Assembly (NCBI RefSeq): GCF_000279535.1
Contig: NZ_ALCH01000004.1
Span: 503,501 to 567,500 of the forward strand
Length of the DNA stretch: 64,000 nt
From: Streptococcus infantis SPAR10
GTDB lineage: Bacteria > Bacillota > Bacilli > Lactobacillales > Streptococcaceae
Direction of reading: 5' to 3'
The stretch's first letter is position 1. Every line of letters starts with the position of its first letter. The notes under the pieces are model-generated. The model did not search any database. It saw nothing but the letters and a program-made list of their open reading frames with translations, and had not been told where the DNA came from. Shown here in pieces: positions 9,907-20,258 of the stretch. Made by a program: the position numbers and the translations under genes.

Positions 9907-10724
9907 TGGCAGATATTAAATTAATTGCCCTAGACTTGGATGGAACCTTGCTGACGACAGACAAGAAATTGACTGATCGTACCAAGGCAACTTTAAAGGC
10001 TGCGCGTGAACAAGGGGTCAAGGTAGTCCTAACAACTGGACGTCCTCTCAAGGCTATGGATTTCTTCCTTAAAGAGCTTGGAACAGACGGCCATGATGAC
10101 GAATATACTATCACTTTCAACGGTGGATTAGTTCAGAAAAATACAGGTGAGATTCTTGATAAGACAGTCTTTTCAATTGATGATGTGACACGTATTTATG
10201 AAGAAACTGAAAAACTAGGAATCCCCTTAGATGCAATATCAGAAGGAACAGTTTACCAGATTCAGTCTGACCAAGAAAGTTTATATGCTCAGTTTAACCC
10301 GGCTCTAACTTTTGTTCCAACTGCTTTTGAAGATTTGTCTAGTCAGGTAACATACAATAAATGTGTGACTGCCTTTCCTCAGGAACCTTTGGATGCGGCT
10401 ATTCAGAAGATTTCACCAGAATTATACGACCAGTATGAGATTTTTAAATCACGTGAACTCTTGCTAGAATGGTCACCAAAGAATGTTCATAAGGCGACAG
10501 GATTATCTAAACTAATTGAACACCTGGGAATTGACCGAAGTCAGGTTATGGCCTGCGGAGATGAGGCTAATGACCTTTCCATGATTGAGTGGGCCGGTCT
10601 CGGTGTCGCTATGCAAAATGCTGTTCCAGCAGTTAAGGCTGTAGCAAATGTGGTAACACCAATGACTAATGACGAAGAAGCTGTCGCCTGGGCAATTGAA
10701 AAATATGTACTGAAGGAGAACTAA
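9906..10724 (+). CDS. Cof-type HAD-superfamily hydrolase (second of pair)
   Basis: A 272-residue paralogue of the preceding gene, with motif I DLDGTL (residues 9-14), motif II TTGRP, the conserved Lys region and motif GDEANDLSM. Closest in my judgement to YidA-like sugar phosphatases. It starts on the last base of the previous stop codon and ends 3 nt before ftsY. The substrate is not inferable from sequence. Confidence 0.88.
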   Translation: MADIKLIALDLDGTLLTTDKKLTDRTKATLKAAREQGVKVVLTTGRPLKAMDFFLKELGTDGHDDEYTITFNGGLVQKNTGEILDKTVFSIDDVTRIYEETEKLGIPLDAISEGTVYQIQSDQESLYAQFNPALTFVPTAFEDLSSQVTYNKCVTAFPQEPLDAAIQKISPELYDQYEIFKSRELLLEWSPKNVHKATGLSKLIEHLGIDRSQVMACGDEANDLSMIEWAGLGVAMQNAVPAVKAVANVVTPMTNDEEAVAWAIEKYVLKEN

Positions 10725-10727
10725 AGA

Positions 10728-12086
10728 ATGGGATTATTTGACCGTTTATTTGGAAAAATAGAAGAACCTAAAATTGAAGATGTTGTCAAAGAAGCTATAG
10801 AAAACATTGATTTATCGGATGATAGCCAGCAAACTGAGATGCTAGAATCTGAAAATATCGAAGTCAAAGAGCAAGATGGGACTGTCGTAGCCGAAGAAAA
10901 TGATGAAGACTTATCTGAAGCAGATGTTGACGAAGAAACTATTGTCGAATCAGTTGACGAAGTTGAGGTTTCTGAAGAAGAGTTAAATCAAGTTCAAGAG
11001 GCCGATAGTCCTCAAGAGGAATCGACTCATGTTGAAGAGATTCCTTCAAACGATAGTGACGAGGAAGAAATTGTTCAGCCTCAATCTGACGAAGCAGAAA
11101 CAGAGTTTTTTGAAGAAGAGGAAGCAAACCAAGCAATCGAAGAAACTCCTCAAGTGCAAGAGACTGTACAGGAAAAATATGACCGCAGTCTCAAGAAAAC
11201 TCGTACGGGATTTGGTGCCCGTTTAAATGCCTTCTTCGCTAATTTCCGATCAGTTGATGAAGAATTCTTTGAAGAATTAGAAGAACTACTCATCATGAGT
11301 GACGTTGGTGTCCAGGTGGCTTCAAATCTTACGGAAGAATTGCGTTATGAAGCCAAGTTAGAAAATGCTAAGAAACCTGAAGCACTTCGTCGTGTTATCA
11401 TCGAAAAATTGGTGGAGTTGTATGAGAAGGATGGCAACTACAACGAAAGCATTAATTTTCAAGATGGTTTGACTGTCATGCTCTTTGTAGGTGTTAATGG
11501 TGTCGGAAAGACAACTTCAATTGGTAAATTGGCACATCGCTACAAACAAGCTGGGAAAAAGGTTATGCTTGTTGCTGCTGATACCTTCCGTGCAGGTGCA
11601 GTTGCCCAATTAGCTGAATGGGGGCGTCGTGTAGATGTTCCTGTCGTTACTGGCCCTGAGAAGGCAGATCCAGCTAGCGTTGTCTTTGATGGGATGGAAC
11701 GAGCAGTAGCAGAAGGTATTGATATTCTCATGATTGATACAGCTGGCCGTCTGCAAAACAAAGAAAACTTAATGGCAGAATTGGAAAAGATTGGTCGTAT
11801 CATCAAACGCGTAGTGCCAGAAGCACCACATGAAACCTTCCTAGCCCTTGATGCCTCAACTGGGCAAAACGCTCTTGTACAAGCTAAAGAATTCTCAAAA
11901 ATTACTCCTGTTACAGGGATTGTCTTAACAAAAATTGACGGGACTGCCCGAGGTGGCGTTGTTCTTGCTATCCGTGAGGAACTCAATATCCCTGTTAAGC
12001 TAATTGGTTTTGGTGAAAAAATCGATGATATCGGTGAGTTTAACTCTGAAAACTTTATGAAGGGCCTTCTAGAAGGTTTGATATAA
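10728..12086 (+). CDS. ftsY: SRP receptor GTPase FtsY
   Basis: The 452-residue protein begins with a very acidic A domain (about 10-150, dense in Glu/Asp) and ends with the conserved NG GTPase domain. Motifs are GVNGVGKTT, DTFRAGA, DTAGRLQNK and TKIDGTARGG. It docks the Ffh-ribosome complex at the membrane. It is the last gene of the HAD-HAD-ftsY unit and is closed by a terminator shared with zwf. Confidence 0.97.
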   Translation: MGLFDRLFGKIEEPKIEDVVKEAIENIDLSDDSQQTEMLESENIEVKEQDGTVVAEENDEDLSEADVDEETIVESVDEVEVSEEELNQVQEADSPQEESTHVEEIPSNDSDEEEIVQPQSDEAETEFFEEEEANQAIEETPQVQETVQEKYDRSLKKTRTGFGARLNAFFANFRSVDEEFFEELEELLIMSDVGVQVASNLTEELRYEAKLENAKKPEALRRVIIEKLVELYEKDGNYNESINFQDGLTVMLFVGVNGVGKTTSIGKLAHRYKQAGKKVMLVAADTFRAGAVAQLAEWGRRVDVPVVTGPEKADPASVVFDGMERAVAEGIDILMIDTAGRLQNKENLMAELEKIGRIIKRVVPEAPHETFLALDASTGQNALVQAKEFSKITPVTGIVLTKIDGTARGGVVLAIREELNIPVKLIGFGEKIDDIGEFNSENFMKGLLEGLI

Positions 12087-12091
12087 AAGAA

Positions 12092-12125
12092 AATCCTGCA
12101 AGAATTCTTGCAGGATTGTTTTTGA
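12092..12125. terminator. Bidirectional terminator between ftsY and zwf
   Basis: Positions 12092-12117 are a perfect palindrome (11-bp arms around AATT). T-runs follow on the plus side, and A-rich sequence on the other side gives a U-tract for zwf. Confidence 0.9.
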
Positions 12126-13613
12126 TTATTCTAAACGACCATCTTTACGATAGGCGATATCTGGTTGCCATGTCCATTTGGCTCCGTATTTTTCAAGGAG
12201 ATCAAAGCTGGCTTGTGGTCCCATGCTACCTGATTTATAATCATGAAGAGGAGCACCGTTTTCAGCCCAAAGCTTCTCGATACGGTCAATCAATTTCCAT
12301 GATGCACTCACTTCATCCCAGTGGCTAAAGTTTGTTGAGTTATTGTTCAAAACATCATAGATTAGTTTTTCATATGGGTCTGGTGAAGCACCTGTTGCAG
12401 TCGCATCTGTTCGATAGTCAAGCGAATTTGGTGCGAGGCTAAACTCTTCCCCTACCTTCTTACCGTTAAGGCTAAGAGAGAATCCTTCCGTCGGTTGGAT
12501 GTAGATGGTAAGCACATTCGGTGCTAGTGGTTCTCCAAAGATTGAATCCATTTGTTTGAAGACAATGTTGACATGAGTTCCTTTTTCAGTAAGGCGTTTA
12601 CCTGTACGGAAGAAGAAAGGTACATCACGGAAGCGATCGGTATCTACAAAGAAGGCACCTGAAGCAAAGGTTTCTGTCATTGATTCTGGGTTGACATTTG
12701 GTTCGCTACGGTATGAAATATACTTCATGCCATCAACTTTACCAGAACGGTATTGCCCACGGATGAAGTGTTCTTTAAGTTCCTCATCTGTAGGGTGGTA
12801 AAGGTTCTTGAAGACCTTGATTTTCTCTGCGCGAATGTCATCCTTTGTAAAGCTTGCAGGCTTATCCATAGCAAGGAGTGACAGCAGCTGAAGTGTGTGG
12901 TTTTGAACCATGTCTCGAAGGGCACCAGACTCATCATAGTAGCCACCACGCTCTTCAACACCTAGACGTTCTGCAAAGGTAATTTGCACATTATCAATAT
13001 GTTCCCGATTCCAAACATTTTCAAAGATCATATTGGCAAAACGAATGGCAAAGATACTCTGAATCATCTCTTTACCAAGATAGTGGTCGATACGATAGAT
13101 TTGCTCTTCGTTAAAAGTAGCTAGAAGCTCTTCATTTAGTTTGCTTGCGGTCTCATAGTCAGTACCAAAAGGTTTCTCAACAATCAAACGTTCAAAACCT
13201 TTACCATCAACGATTTGCTCTGACTTGAGATGTTTGGCGATGGTACCGAAGAATTGTGGTGCCATTGAGAGGAAGAAGAGCTTATTGTGTTCAGTTTGAT
13301 ACTTTTCATTTAACTCCGCCTGAAGCTTACGTAATTCGATATAGTGCTCAGTGTCATTAACGTCGTGACTTTGATAGTAAAAATGACTAGCAAATGCTTG
13401 AGCCTCTTCTGCGCTATCTGCCAAGTCTAAAATAGATTCGACAACAACAGATTCGAAATATTCCTTACTCCAAGGTCTACGAGCAGTTCCAATAACAGCA
13501 AAATGATCAGAAAGATTACCTGATTTATAAAGTCTAAAGAGTGAAGGGTAGAGTTTGCGTTTAGCCAAATCTCCACTAGCACCAAAAATTGTAACAATAA
13601 CTTTAGATGACAT
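12126..13613 (-). CDS. zwf: Glucose-6-phosphate 1-dehydrogenase
   Basis: The 495-residue protein oxidises glucose-6-phosphate to 6-phosphogluconolactone with NADP+, the entry to the oxidative pentose phosphate pathway. Seen: N-terminal nucleotide-binding motif GASGDLAKRKLYP and the active-site motif RIDHYLGKE (about residue 175). Length is normal. Monocistronic: its own promoter lies upstream and a terminator follows. Confidence 0.97.
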   Translation of the reverse strand: MSSKVIVTIFGASGDLAKRKLYPSLFRLYKSGNLSDHFAVIGTARRPWSKEYFESVVVESILDLADSAEEAQAFASHFYYQSHDVNDTEHYIELRKLQAELNEKYQTEHNKLFFLSMAPQFFGTIAKHLKSEQIVDGKGFERLIVEKPFGTDYETASKLNEELLATFNEEQIYRIDHYLGKEMIQSIFAIRFANMIFENVWNREHIDNVQITFAERLGVEERGGYYDESGALRDMVQNHTLQLLSLLAMDKPASFTKDDIRAEKIKVFKNLYHPTDEELKEHFIRGQYRSGKVDGMKYISYRSEPNVNPESMTETFASGAFFVDTDRFRDVPFFFRTGKRLTEKGTHVNIVFKQMDSIFGEPLAPNVLTIYIQPTEGFSLSLNGKKVGEEFSLAPNSLDYRTDATATGASPDPYEKLIYDVLNNNSTNFSHWDEVSASWKLIDRIEKLWAENGAPLHDYKSGSMGPQASFDLLEKYGAKWTWQPDIAYRKDGRLE

Positions 13614-13683
13614 CCAGCTACCTAATTTCTATTTACTTTCCTAGATATCCTAGGCATGAGGAATCCCCATTTTCATACCCTTT

Positions 13684-13712
13684 ATTTTATCATAATTTTC
13701 TAAAAAATCCAA
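13684..13712 (-). promoter_or_regulatory. Promoter of zwf
   Basis: On the minus strand: -35 TTGGAT, 17-bp spacer, -10 TAAAAT with TGA extension. It lies 70 nt before the zwf start. Confidence 0.65.
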
Positions 13713-13730
13713 AATTCCAATACAAGTAAG

Positions 13731-13764
13731 AAAAAAACTGCAAGGTAAACCTTGCAGTTTTTTT
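13731..13764 (-). terminator. Terminator after glnQ
   Basis: CTGCAAGG and CCTTGCAG arms with a TAAA loop, flanked by A- and T-runs. It lies at the glnQ stop codon and could also block upstream read-through on the other strand. Confidence 0.85.
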
Positions 13765-14503
13765 AAGCGTTGAGGACCTTGTCCAAAAATTCTTTTAGAC
13801 GAGGGTGTTGTGGGTTGTCAAAGATTTGATCAGGTGTGCCATCTTCTAGGAATTCACCGTCTGCTGTAAAGATAACTCGATTGGCAACCTTACGAGCAAA
13901 TCCCATTTCATGGGTTACGATAATCATGGTCATGCCTTGTTCAGCCAACTCTTTCATAACATTCAGAACGTCGCCGACCATCTCAGGATCAAGGGCAGAA
14001 GTTGGTTCGTCAAAGAGCATGATATCTGGATTCATAGCCAAACCGCGAGCGATAGCCACACGTTGTTTTTGACCACCGGATAGACTTTCAGGATTGGCAT
14101 TGGCCTTGTCAGCAAGCCCAACTTTTTCGAGGAGTTCCATACCCAATTTTTCAGCTTCAGCCTTAGTCATTAACTTATGTTCTACAGGAGCGAAAGTGAT
14201 ATTTTCCAATACGGTCATATGTGGAAATAGATTGAAGTGCTGGAACACCATTCCGATATTTTCACGAACATGGTCTACGTTGGTTGCTTTATCCGTCAAA
14301 TCATAGCCATTAACTGTGATACTTCCTTTTGTTCCTTCTTCGAGGAGATTTAAGCTACGCAAGAAAGTTGACTTACCTGAACCAGAAGGTCCAATGATAC
14401 AAACAACATCTCCTTCATAGAATTTCGCTGAAATTCCTTTAAGGACTTTGTTTTTACCATATTGTTTATGTAAGTTATGAACGTCAATTTTTAATTTTGC
14501 CAT
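13763..14503 (-). CDS. glnQ: Amino acid (glutamine-type) ABC transporter ATPase
   Basis: A 246-residue ABC ATPase with Walker [10 protein letters not shown] (about 37-45), signature LSGGQKQR and Walker [14 protein letters not shown]. It belongs to the polar amino acid importer family. Its start codon overlaps the stop of the permease/binding-protein gene by one base, so the two make one transporter. Glutamine is the likely substrate by family resemblance, but glutamate or another polar amino acid is possible. Confidence 0.92.
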   Translation of the reverse strand: MAKLKIDVHNLHKQYGKNKVLKGISAKFYEGDVVCIIGPSGSGKSTFLRSLNLLEEGTKGSITVNGYDLTDKATNVDHVRENIGMVFQHFNLFPHMTVLENITFAPVEHKLMTKAEAEKLGMELLEKVGLADKANANPESLSGGQKQRVAIARGLAMNPDIMLFDEPTSALDPEMVGDVLNVMKELAEQGMTMIIVTHEMGFARKVANRVIFTADGEFLEDGTPDQIFDNPQHPRLKEFLDKVLNA

Positions 14504-15948
14504 TATTGAATCCTCTTTTCTAAGCGTTTGGCTAATCTAGTTAGAAGAGTGATAATCACAAGGTAGAAGACTGCGAGAATTGCATACATTTTGAAACTTT
14601 GATAGTTACGAGCAATGATAATCTTACCAGTCTGGAAGAGTTCTACCAAACCGATTGCAGATACGATTGTTGTATCTTTAAGAGCGATAACAAATTGGTT
14701 GACGAAGTTTGGAAGCATGAGCTTGGTCGCTTGTGGCAAGACAATCTTACGCATGGTTTTTCCATATGAGATACCAAGACTTCGACTGGCTTCCATTTGT
14801 CCAACAGGAACGGCCTTGATACCACCACGAACAATCTCAGCAATGTAGGCAGCCGAGTTTAGGGAAAGTGCGATAGTACCAGCGACAAAGTCGTTGATTG
14901 GACTTTGTTGACCTGTGAGGGATTCGATAAAGTTTGGAATTCCCCAGAAAATAAATGCTGCAAGAATCATGAGTGGAATACCACGGATAACGTCAACGAA
15001 AATCTCTGAAATCAAACGGAGTGATTTATAAGGGCTGACACTAAACATACCGAAGATAATTCCGATGAAAATCGCAATTACAAATGAAATAAGGGCTAAT
15101 GAGAGGGTAATTCCAAGTCCGCTGAGAAGTTGTTTGTAGTTGTTTTTCAACAAGCCCCAGATAGTTGTTTCATCAGCGGTTGAACTTGTAGTAGTAGAAT
15201 CGCTAGCTAGATACTTATCCAGGATTTTTTGGAATTCTCCATTTGCCTTAAGGTTTGCAAGCCCTTTGTTAAACTTCTCTAGCAATTCTGAATTGCTTCC
15301 TTTTTTTACTGCAAAAGCAGTTTCACCAATTGGTGTACCTTCGATTGGTGTTTTTAAGTTTTGACCTTGACTAATAGAGTATTTAATAACAGGTTCGTCG
15401 TCCATAACAGCATCAATTGAACCAGTGTTTAAGCTATCATACATAGATGCAGCATCTGAAAAAGTTTTGATCTTGTAACCGTACTTGCTTTGATTCTCTG
15501 TTAGGAAGGTTTGTGAAGCAGTACCATTTTTCACACCTACAGTCTTACCGTTCAAATCTTCATAAGAAGAAATGGTACTTGATTCTTTAACACCAAGAAT
15601 AGTATTTGCTGTATAGTAAGAATCAGAGAAATCAAAAGTTTCTTTACGAGCATCAGTTACTGACATACCTGCAATGATACCGTCTGCTTGTCCAGATTGG
15701 ACTGCGTTAATAGCAGCATCAAAACCTGGATTGGTAATCTCGATTTCAAAACCTTGGTTTTCAGCGATTGCCTTGATTAGATCCATATCGATACCAGTGT
15801 ATTGATTACTTGAGTCCTGGAAAACAAATGGAGCAAAAGATGAGTCACTGGCGATAACATACTTTGTTTTTTCTGTGTCAGCTTTTACTAGTCCTAATGA
15901 AAGAATAGGAAATAAAATTAGCAAACAAGCTAGAATTTTTTTCTTCAT
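14503..15948 (-). CDS. glnP: Fused amino acid-binding protein / ABC permease
   Basis: The 481-residue protein fuses two transporter parts. A signal sequence (about 1-23) leads into a solute-binding domain (about 30-250, SBP_bac_3 type with DIDLIK-like ligand motifs). A permease domain with about five membrane helices follows (about 270-480), including the EAA-like loop [20 protein letters not shown]. The fusion is typical for streptococcal glutamine transporters. It pairs with the overlapping glnQ. Confidence 0.92.
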   Translation of the reverse strand: MKKKILACLLILFPILSLGLVKADTEKTKYVIASDSSFAPFVFQDSSNQYTGIDMDLIKAIAENQGFEIEITNPGFDAAINAVQSGQADGIIAGMSVTDARKETFDFSDSYYTANTILGVKESSTISSYEDLNGKTVGVKNGTASQTFLTENQSKYGYKIKTFSDAASMYDSLNTGSIDAVMDDEPVIKYSISQGQNLKTPIEGTPIGETAFAVKKGSNSELLEKFNKGLANLKANGEFQKILDKYLASDSTTTSSTADETTIWGLLKNNYKQLLSGLGITLSLALISFVIAIFIGIIFGMFSVSPYKSLRLISEIFVDVIRGIPLMILAAFIFWGIPNFIESLTGQQSPINDFVAGTIALSLNSAAYIAEIVRGGIKAVPVGQMEASRSLGISYGKTMRKIVLPQATKLMLPNFVNQFVIALKDTTIVSAIGLVELFQTGKIIIARNYQSFKMYAILAVFYLVIITLLTRLAKRLEKRIQ

Positions 15949-15976
15949 GTGATGTCTCCTTTCAGGGTATTTTTAA

Positions 15977-16005
15977 ATTATAGCAAAAAAAATTGAATCC
16001 GGCAA
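15977..16005 (-). promoter_or_regulatory. Promoter of the glnPQ operon
   Basis: On the minus strand: -35 TTGCCG, 17-bp spacer, -10 TATAAT, 29 nt before the start codon. Confidence 0.7.
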
Positions 16006-16077
16006 ATATTTTATATTTTTATGTCAGAAGATATAACATATACTTGACGGAGATAGAAATTTGATAAACAGAAAGTC

Positions 16078-16097
16078 TTACCATTTTATGGTAAAAT
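16078..16097 (+). promoter_or_regulatory. uvrB promoter (extended -10) inside a palindrome
   Basis: TTACCATTTTATGGTAA (16078-16094) is a perfect inverted repeat with 7-bp arms around TTT. Its right arm contains the TGG extension and the start of the -10 TAAAAT (16092-16097). A repressor bound here would cover the promoter. No -35 is convincing. Confidence 0.5.
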
Positions 16098-16127
16098 AGA
16101 AGGATAGAAAATGTGTATGAGGCTATT

Positions 16128-18116
16128 ATGATAAATCGAATTACAGACAACAAATTTAAACTAGTATCCAAATACCAACCGTCTGGGGATCAACCGCAGG
16201 CCATCGAGCAGTTGGTGGATAATATTGAGGGTGGAGAAAAGGCTCAAATCTTGATGGGGGCGACGGGTACGGGGAAGACCTATACCATGAGCCAGGTCAT
16301 CGCCCAAGTTAATAAGCCAACCCTAGTCATCGCCCACAATAAAACCCTAGCAGGTCAGCTCTATGGGGAGTTTAAGGAATTTTTCCCTGAAAATGCTGTT
16401 GAGTATTTTGTATCTTACTATGATTATTACCAGCCTGAAGCTTATGTTCCTTCTAGCGATACCTATATCGAAAAAGATAGCTCGGTCAATGATGAGATTG
16501 ACAAGCTTCGTCACTCAGCAACCTCCGCTCTTTTAGAACGAAATGACGTTATTGTAGTTGCGTCTGTTTCATGTATCTATGGTTTGGGTTCTCCCAAAGA
16601 ATACTCGGATAGCGTAGTGAGCTTGCGTCCAGGACTGGAGATTTCTCGTGACAAACTCTTGAATGACTTGGTGGATATCCAGTTTGAGCGCAATGATATC
16701 GACTTTCAACGGGGAAGATTCCGAGTCCGTGGGGATGTGGTGGAAATTTTCCCAGCCTCTCGTGATGAGCATGCCTTTCGTGTAGAGTTTTTCGGGGATG
16801 AAATTGACCGTATCCGTGAAGTCGAAGCTCTAACTGGTCAAGTTCTGGGCGAAGTGGATCATTTGGCGATTTTCCCAGCCACTCACTTTGTGACCAATGA
16901 TGACCACATGGAAGTAGCTATTGCTAAGATTGAGGCTGAGTTGGAGGAGCAGTTAGCTATTTTTGAGAAGGAAGGTAAACTCCTTGAAGCTCAACGTTTG
17001 AAACAGCGTACGGAGTATGATATCGAGATGCTACGTGAGATGGGTTATACAAACGGGGTTGAAAACTATTCACGCCACATGGATGGACGGAGCGAAGGAG
17101 AGCCTCCTTATACTCTTCTGGACTTCTTCCCAGATGATTTCCTGATTATGATTGATGAGAGCCACATGACCATGGGGCAAATCAAGGGCATGTACAATGG
17201 AGACCGTTCGCGTAAGGAAATGTTGGTGAATTACGGTTTCCGTTTACCTTCTGCCTTAGACAACCGTCCCCTTCGTCGTGAAGAGTTTGAAAGTCATGTT
17301 CACCAGATTGTCTATGTTTCAGCGACACCTGGTGATTATGAACACGAGCAGACTGACACCGTTATTGAGCAAATCATTCGTCCGACTGGTCTTTTGGATC
17401 CAGAAGTGGAAGTGCGCCCAACTATGGGACAAATTGATGATCTTTTGGGTGAAATCAATGCCCGTGTTGAAAAGAACGAACGGACCTTTATTACAACCTT
17501 GACCAAGAAAATGGCTGAAGACTTGACTGACTATTTCAAAGAAATGGGAATCAAGGTCAAATATATGCACTCGGATATCAAGACTTTAGAGCGAACAGAG
17601 ATTATCCGTGACCTGCGTTTGGGTGTTTTTGATGTCTTGGTCGGAATTAACCTCCTTCGTGAAGGGATTGATGTTCCAGAAGTTAGTCTAGTTGCTATTC
17701 TCGATGCTGACAAGGAAGGTTTCCTTCGTAATGAGCGTGGACTCATTCAGACTATTGGTCGTGCTGCCCGTAATAGCGAGGGGCATGTCATCATGTATGC
17801 TGATACTATGACTCAGTCTATGCAACGTGCCATTGATGAAACGGCCCGTCGTCGTAAAATCCAGATGGCCTATAATGAAGAACACGGTATTATTCCACAA
17901 ACTATTAAGAAGGAAATCCGTGACCTGATTTCTGTTACCAAGACAGTTACCAAGGAAGAGGACAAGGAAGTTGATATCAATAGCCTTAACAAACAAGAAC
18001 GTAAAGAACTTGTCAAGAAACTGGAAAAACAAATGCAAGAAGCCGTCGAAGTGCTTGACTTTGAACTCGCCGCGCAAATTCGTGATATGATGCTGGAAGT
18101 CAAGGCCTTGGATTAG
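16128..18116 (+). CDS. uvrB: UvrABC excision repair helicase subunit B
   Basis: The 662-residue protein is the damage-verifying subunit of nucleotide excision repair. Seen: Walker A GATGTGKT (about 44-51), the beta-hairpin region around [23 protein letters not shown], helicase motif QTIGRAAR, and the C-terminal UVR motif that contacts UvrC (about 627-660). I use ATG 16128 (TGAGG upstream) rather than an in-frame GTG 15 nt earlier. It is followed after 14 nt by an oxidoreductase gene with no terminator between. Confidence 0.97.
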   Translation: MINRITDNKFKLVSKYQPSGDQPQAIEQLVDNIEGGEKAQILMGATGTGKTYTMSQVIAQVNKPTLVIAHNKTLAGQLYGEFKEFFPENAVEYFVSYYDYYQPEAYVPSSDTYIEKDSSVNDEIDKLRHSATSALLERNDVIVVASVSCIYGLGSPKEYSDSVVSLRPGLEISRDKLLNDLVDIQFERNDIDFQRGRFRVRGDVVEIFPASRDEHAFRVEFFGDEIDRIREVEALTGQVLGEVDHLAIFPATHFVTNDDHMEVAIAKIEAELEEQLAIFEKEGKLLEAQRLKQRTEYDIEMLREMGYTNGVENYSRHMDGRSEGEPPYTLLDFFPDDFLIMIDESHMTMGQIKGMYNGDRSRKEMLVNYGFRLPSALDNRPLRREEFESHVHQIVYVSATPGDYEHEQTDTVIEQIIRPTGLLDPEVEVRPTMGQIDDLLGEINARVEKNERTFITTLTKKMAEDLTDYFKEMGIKVKYMHSDIKTLERTEIIRDLRLGVFDVLVGINLLREGIDVPEVSLVAILDADKEGFLRNERGLIQTIGRAARNSEGHVIMYADTMTQSMQRAIDETARRRKIQMAYNEEHGIIPQTIKKEIRDLISVTKTVTKEEDKEVDINSLNKQERKELVKKLEKQMQEAVEVLDFELAAQIRDMMLEVKALD

Positions 18117-18130
18117 ATAGGAGAGAACTT

Positions 18131-18757
18131 TTGAAAATTTTAGTCATCAATGGACACCCTGATAAGGAAAGTTACTGTCAGGCTATTTTTCAAACCATTG
18201 TAGAAAATATTGATTCAAAGCACCATGAAGTTAAAGTCATCAACCTTAATGAAGAGGACTTTGATCCTGTTTTACGTTATGGCTATCGAAAACGTATGGA
18301 AGAAGATTCTTTTATCCTTCGTTCCCAAGAATTAATCCAGTGGGCGGATCACCTGATTTTTGTTTATCCCATCTGGTGGAGTAGTATGCCGAGCCTTATG
18401 AAGGGCTGGATTGATCGGGTCTTTACACCGGGGATTGCCTACTCGGCCAATGATCAAGGAAGCTTCATCTGGAATTACCTTAGAGGCAAGCAATTTAAGA
18501 AGTTGCTTAAAGGCAAAACAGCTAGTATCTATGCGACCTCCATGGCGCCTACTTGGTGGTACAAGATCTTTTCAGGTCCTCTCAACATTCCTGATAGTTA
18601 TGGTATCTCTGTTTTGAAGAATGCCGTCTTGAACCACTGTGGGATTAAAACCAAGCGCGTCTGTATCTTAGGAGAAGTCGGCCGGGATGTGAATACCGCT
18701 AGTATGCGGGAACAGCATCTCAAAAAGGTTGCAGCAGAAGTTAAAAAACTATCATGA
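18131..18757 (+). CDS. Flavodoxin-fold NAD(P)H oxidoreductase (quinone reductase type)
   Basis: A 208-residue protein of the NAD(P)H dehydrogenase (quinone)/Kef-ancillary family: N-terminal VINGHPDKESYC, then FVYPIWWSSMPSLMKGWIDR, the substrate/FMN loop typical of MdaB/KefF-like enzymes. It starts with TTG behind a strong AGGAG. It likely reduces quinones or related compounds using FAD or FMN. It lies between uvrB and a cluster of small membrane proteins and overlaps the next start by 4 nt (ATGA). Confidence 0.85.
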   Translation: MKILVINGHPDKESYCQAIFQTIVENIDSKHHEVKVINLNEEDFDPVLRYGYRKRMEEDSFILRSQELIQWADHLIFVYPIWWSSMPSLMKGWIDRVFTPGIAYSANDQGSFIWNYLRGKQFKKLLKGKTASIYATSMAPTWWYKIFSGPLNIPDSYGISVLKNAVLNHCGIKTKRVCILGEVGRDVNTASMREQHLKKVAAEVKKLS

Positions 18758-19305
18758 AACAAGATAATAAAAAAGAGAAAACATCAAAAAAACACTATAT
18801 GTCAAATCGAAAAATGAGCTGGCTGGATAAAGTAAAATTGTGGTTGCTACAACATTCAAAAATAGCTTTTCTATTAGATTGTAGTGTATTTTGGTTCTCA
18901 GCTATCGGGTTATTTTATTTGTTGCTTGGAACAACTTTTGTTCCAAAATCCTATCAAAACTTTAATTATGTCTTTCCGCTCTTTCTGAATCTTATATTCT
19001 TAGTGAATATACTTTATCAGGGTATTTTTAGAGATAATTTCGATGGAATAACTAGAGTCCAAGATTTTGCAAATCCATTCTTGTACCTAAATGGAGTAGG
19101 TTTGTTGTTTCACTTATTTTTTGGAATAATGGGTCGAAATAGAAAGAGTATTCCTCCCTTGCTTACGTTAGATCTCCGTTACATCTGGTTTCCAATCGTT
19201 ACCTATTTAACCTTTTTCCTAGTGCCTGCTTTAATCATTTTAATTTGCAAGTATATTGAAAAGAAAAAGGTAAAAGAAGAAAATAGGGAAAATCCACTCA
19301 AATGA
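18754..19305 (+). CDS. Small membrane protein, paralogue 1 (unknown function)
   Basis: I do not recognise a named family. The 183-residue protein has a basic, Lys-rich N-terminus (about 1-35) and about four hydrophobic segments. Near the C-terminus is a block RYIWFPIVTYLTFF, shared almost unchanged with the next gene. It starts within the stop of the oxidoreductase gene (ATGA overlap) and ends in an ATGA overlap with the next gene, so the three are translationally coupled. Confidence 0.75.
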   Translation: MKQDNKKEKTSKKHYMSNRKMSWLDKVKLWLLQHSKIAFLLDCSVFWFSAIGLFYLLLGTTFVPKSYQNFNYVFPLFLNLIFLVNILYQGIFRDNFDGITRVQDFANPFLYLNGVGLLFHLFFGIMGRNRKSIPPLLTLDLRYIWFPIVTYLTFFLVPALIILICKYIEKKKVKEENRENPLK

Positions 19306-19802
19306 AAAAGAATAAAAGAAATTCAAATACAAAAAAGAATCTCTCAAGGAGAGAAAGTTTTCATCTTTGGCTAGATTCTCATAAATTTTTAGGGTTCTTC
19401 TTTATCCTCGGTCTTATCCTAGCAATAGGACTAAGTTTGAATCTAATTTTTGAAAGTCTTCCTATTCCGTTGCCCTATAGAGATATCAATTATAGTTTTC
19501 CATTATATTTAAATCTTTTTTGTCTGGTGTATCGATTATTTGACTATTGGTTCCTAGACTTGTCTGGGGCAAGGATGACAATAAAAAGATATGCAGATTT
19601 ATTTATTTATCTTAATAGTATCGGTTTAGTGGCCCATCTCTTTATCGGGGTTGGTGGGAAAAATAGTAAAGGGATTTTACCCTCTCTCTTATCCCTGGAT
19701 CACCGTTACATTTGGTTCCCTATAGCAACTTATCTGGTCTTTTTTTCCGTAGCTGCTTTAACGATATTGTTTATGAAATTTATTGAAAAGAAAAGGAGTT
19801 AA
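19302..19802 (+). CDS. Small membrane protein, paralogue 2 (unknown function)
   Basis: A 166-residue membrane protein clearly related to the preceding one. Both share NYxFPLxLNL, a YLN..GL..HLF.G..G.N block, and RYIWFPIATYLVFF followed by a final IEKKR tail. The N-terminus is again Lys/Arg-rich. The pair looks like a tandem duplication that has since diverged. Function is unknown. Confidence 0.75.
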   Translation: MKKNKRNSNTKKNLSRRESFHLWLDSHKFLGFFFILGLILAIGLSLNLIFESLPIPLPYRDINYSFPLYLNLFCLVYRLFDYWFLDLSGARMTIKRYADLFIYLNSIGLVAHLFIGVGGKNSKGILPSLLSLDHRYIWFPIATYLVFFSVAALTILFMKFIEKKRS

Positions 19803-19804
19803 TT

Positions 19805-20239
19805 ATGAGAAAACATCTAAATATATTTAGGATTCTTTACCTACTGTTCTTGGTATTTGCCCTAATTCATTTTGTTCTAGGTTTATTTGGTTTAGCTTTT
19901 ACCCCAGTCTTGTGGAATACCTGGTTCTTTGGTCTTTGTTTAACCCTATTTATCCATCCATGGACTATCTTCTATAAATCTAGAATCTTTCAATGGCATC
20001 ATTTGATTTTTCAAGCTCTCAGCGGATTCTTTGCTCTCATAATCTGGTTTGTGATTTTCTTTGTTTTATCTGTGGTTCCAGATTCGTCTATGCCTATCAA
20101 TATAGATTATCAGATAAATAATAAAGATAAGGAAATCAGAATCATCAGAGGATTCTTACTCCATGAAATTCATGAATATCATGACTTAGTTAATCCTTTG
20201 ATTATGAAATCTAAAGTTAAGTATAAGATAGAAAATTAA
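19805..20239 (+). CDS. Small membrane protein (unknown function)
   Basis: A 144-residue protein with three hydrophobic stretches (about 8-32, 36-54, 62-92) and a charged C-terminal tail with many Lys, Ile and Asp. It is not clearly homologous to the two paralogues upstream. Its start lies 2 nt after the previous stop, with AAAGGAG just upstream, so it belongs to the same transcript. Function is unknown. Confidence 0.7.
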   Translation: MRKHLNIFRILYLLFLVFALIHFVLGLFGLAFTPVLWNTWFFGLCLTLFIHPWTIFYKSRIFQWHHLIFQALSGFFALIIWFVIFFVLSVVPDSSMPINIDYQINNKDKEIRIIRGFLLHEIHEYHDLVNPLIMKSKVKYKIEN

Positions 20240-20258
20240 AGATTAGAAAGTGAATCCT

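Noticed and set aside
9115-10724. Recent tandem duplication of HAD genes
   Set aside because: The two proteins are similar only at family motifs and are both common in streptococci, so the duplication is ancient.
18754-20239. Bacteriocin immunity or secretion cluster
   Set aside because: No small cationic double-glycine peptide gene, ABC exporter or CAAX protease is nearby.
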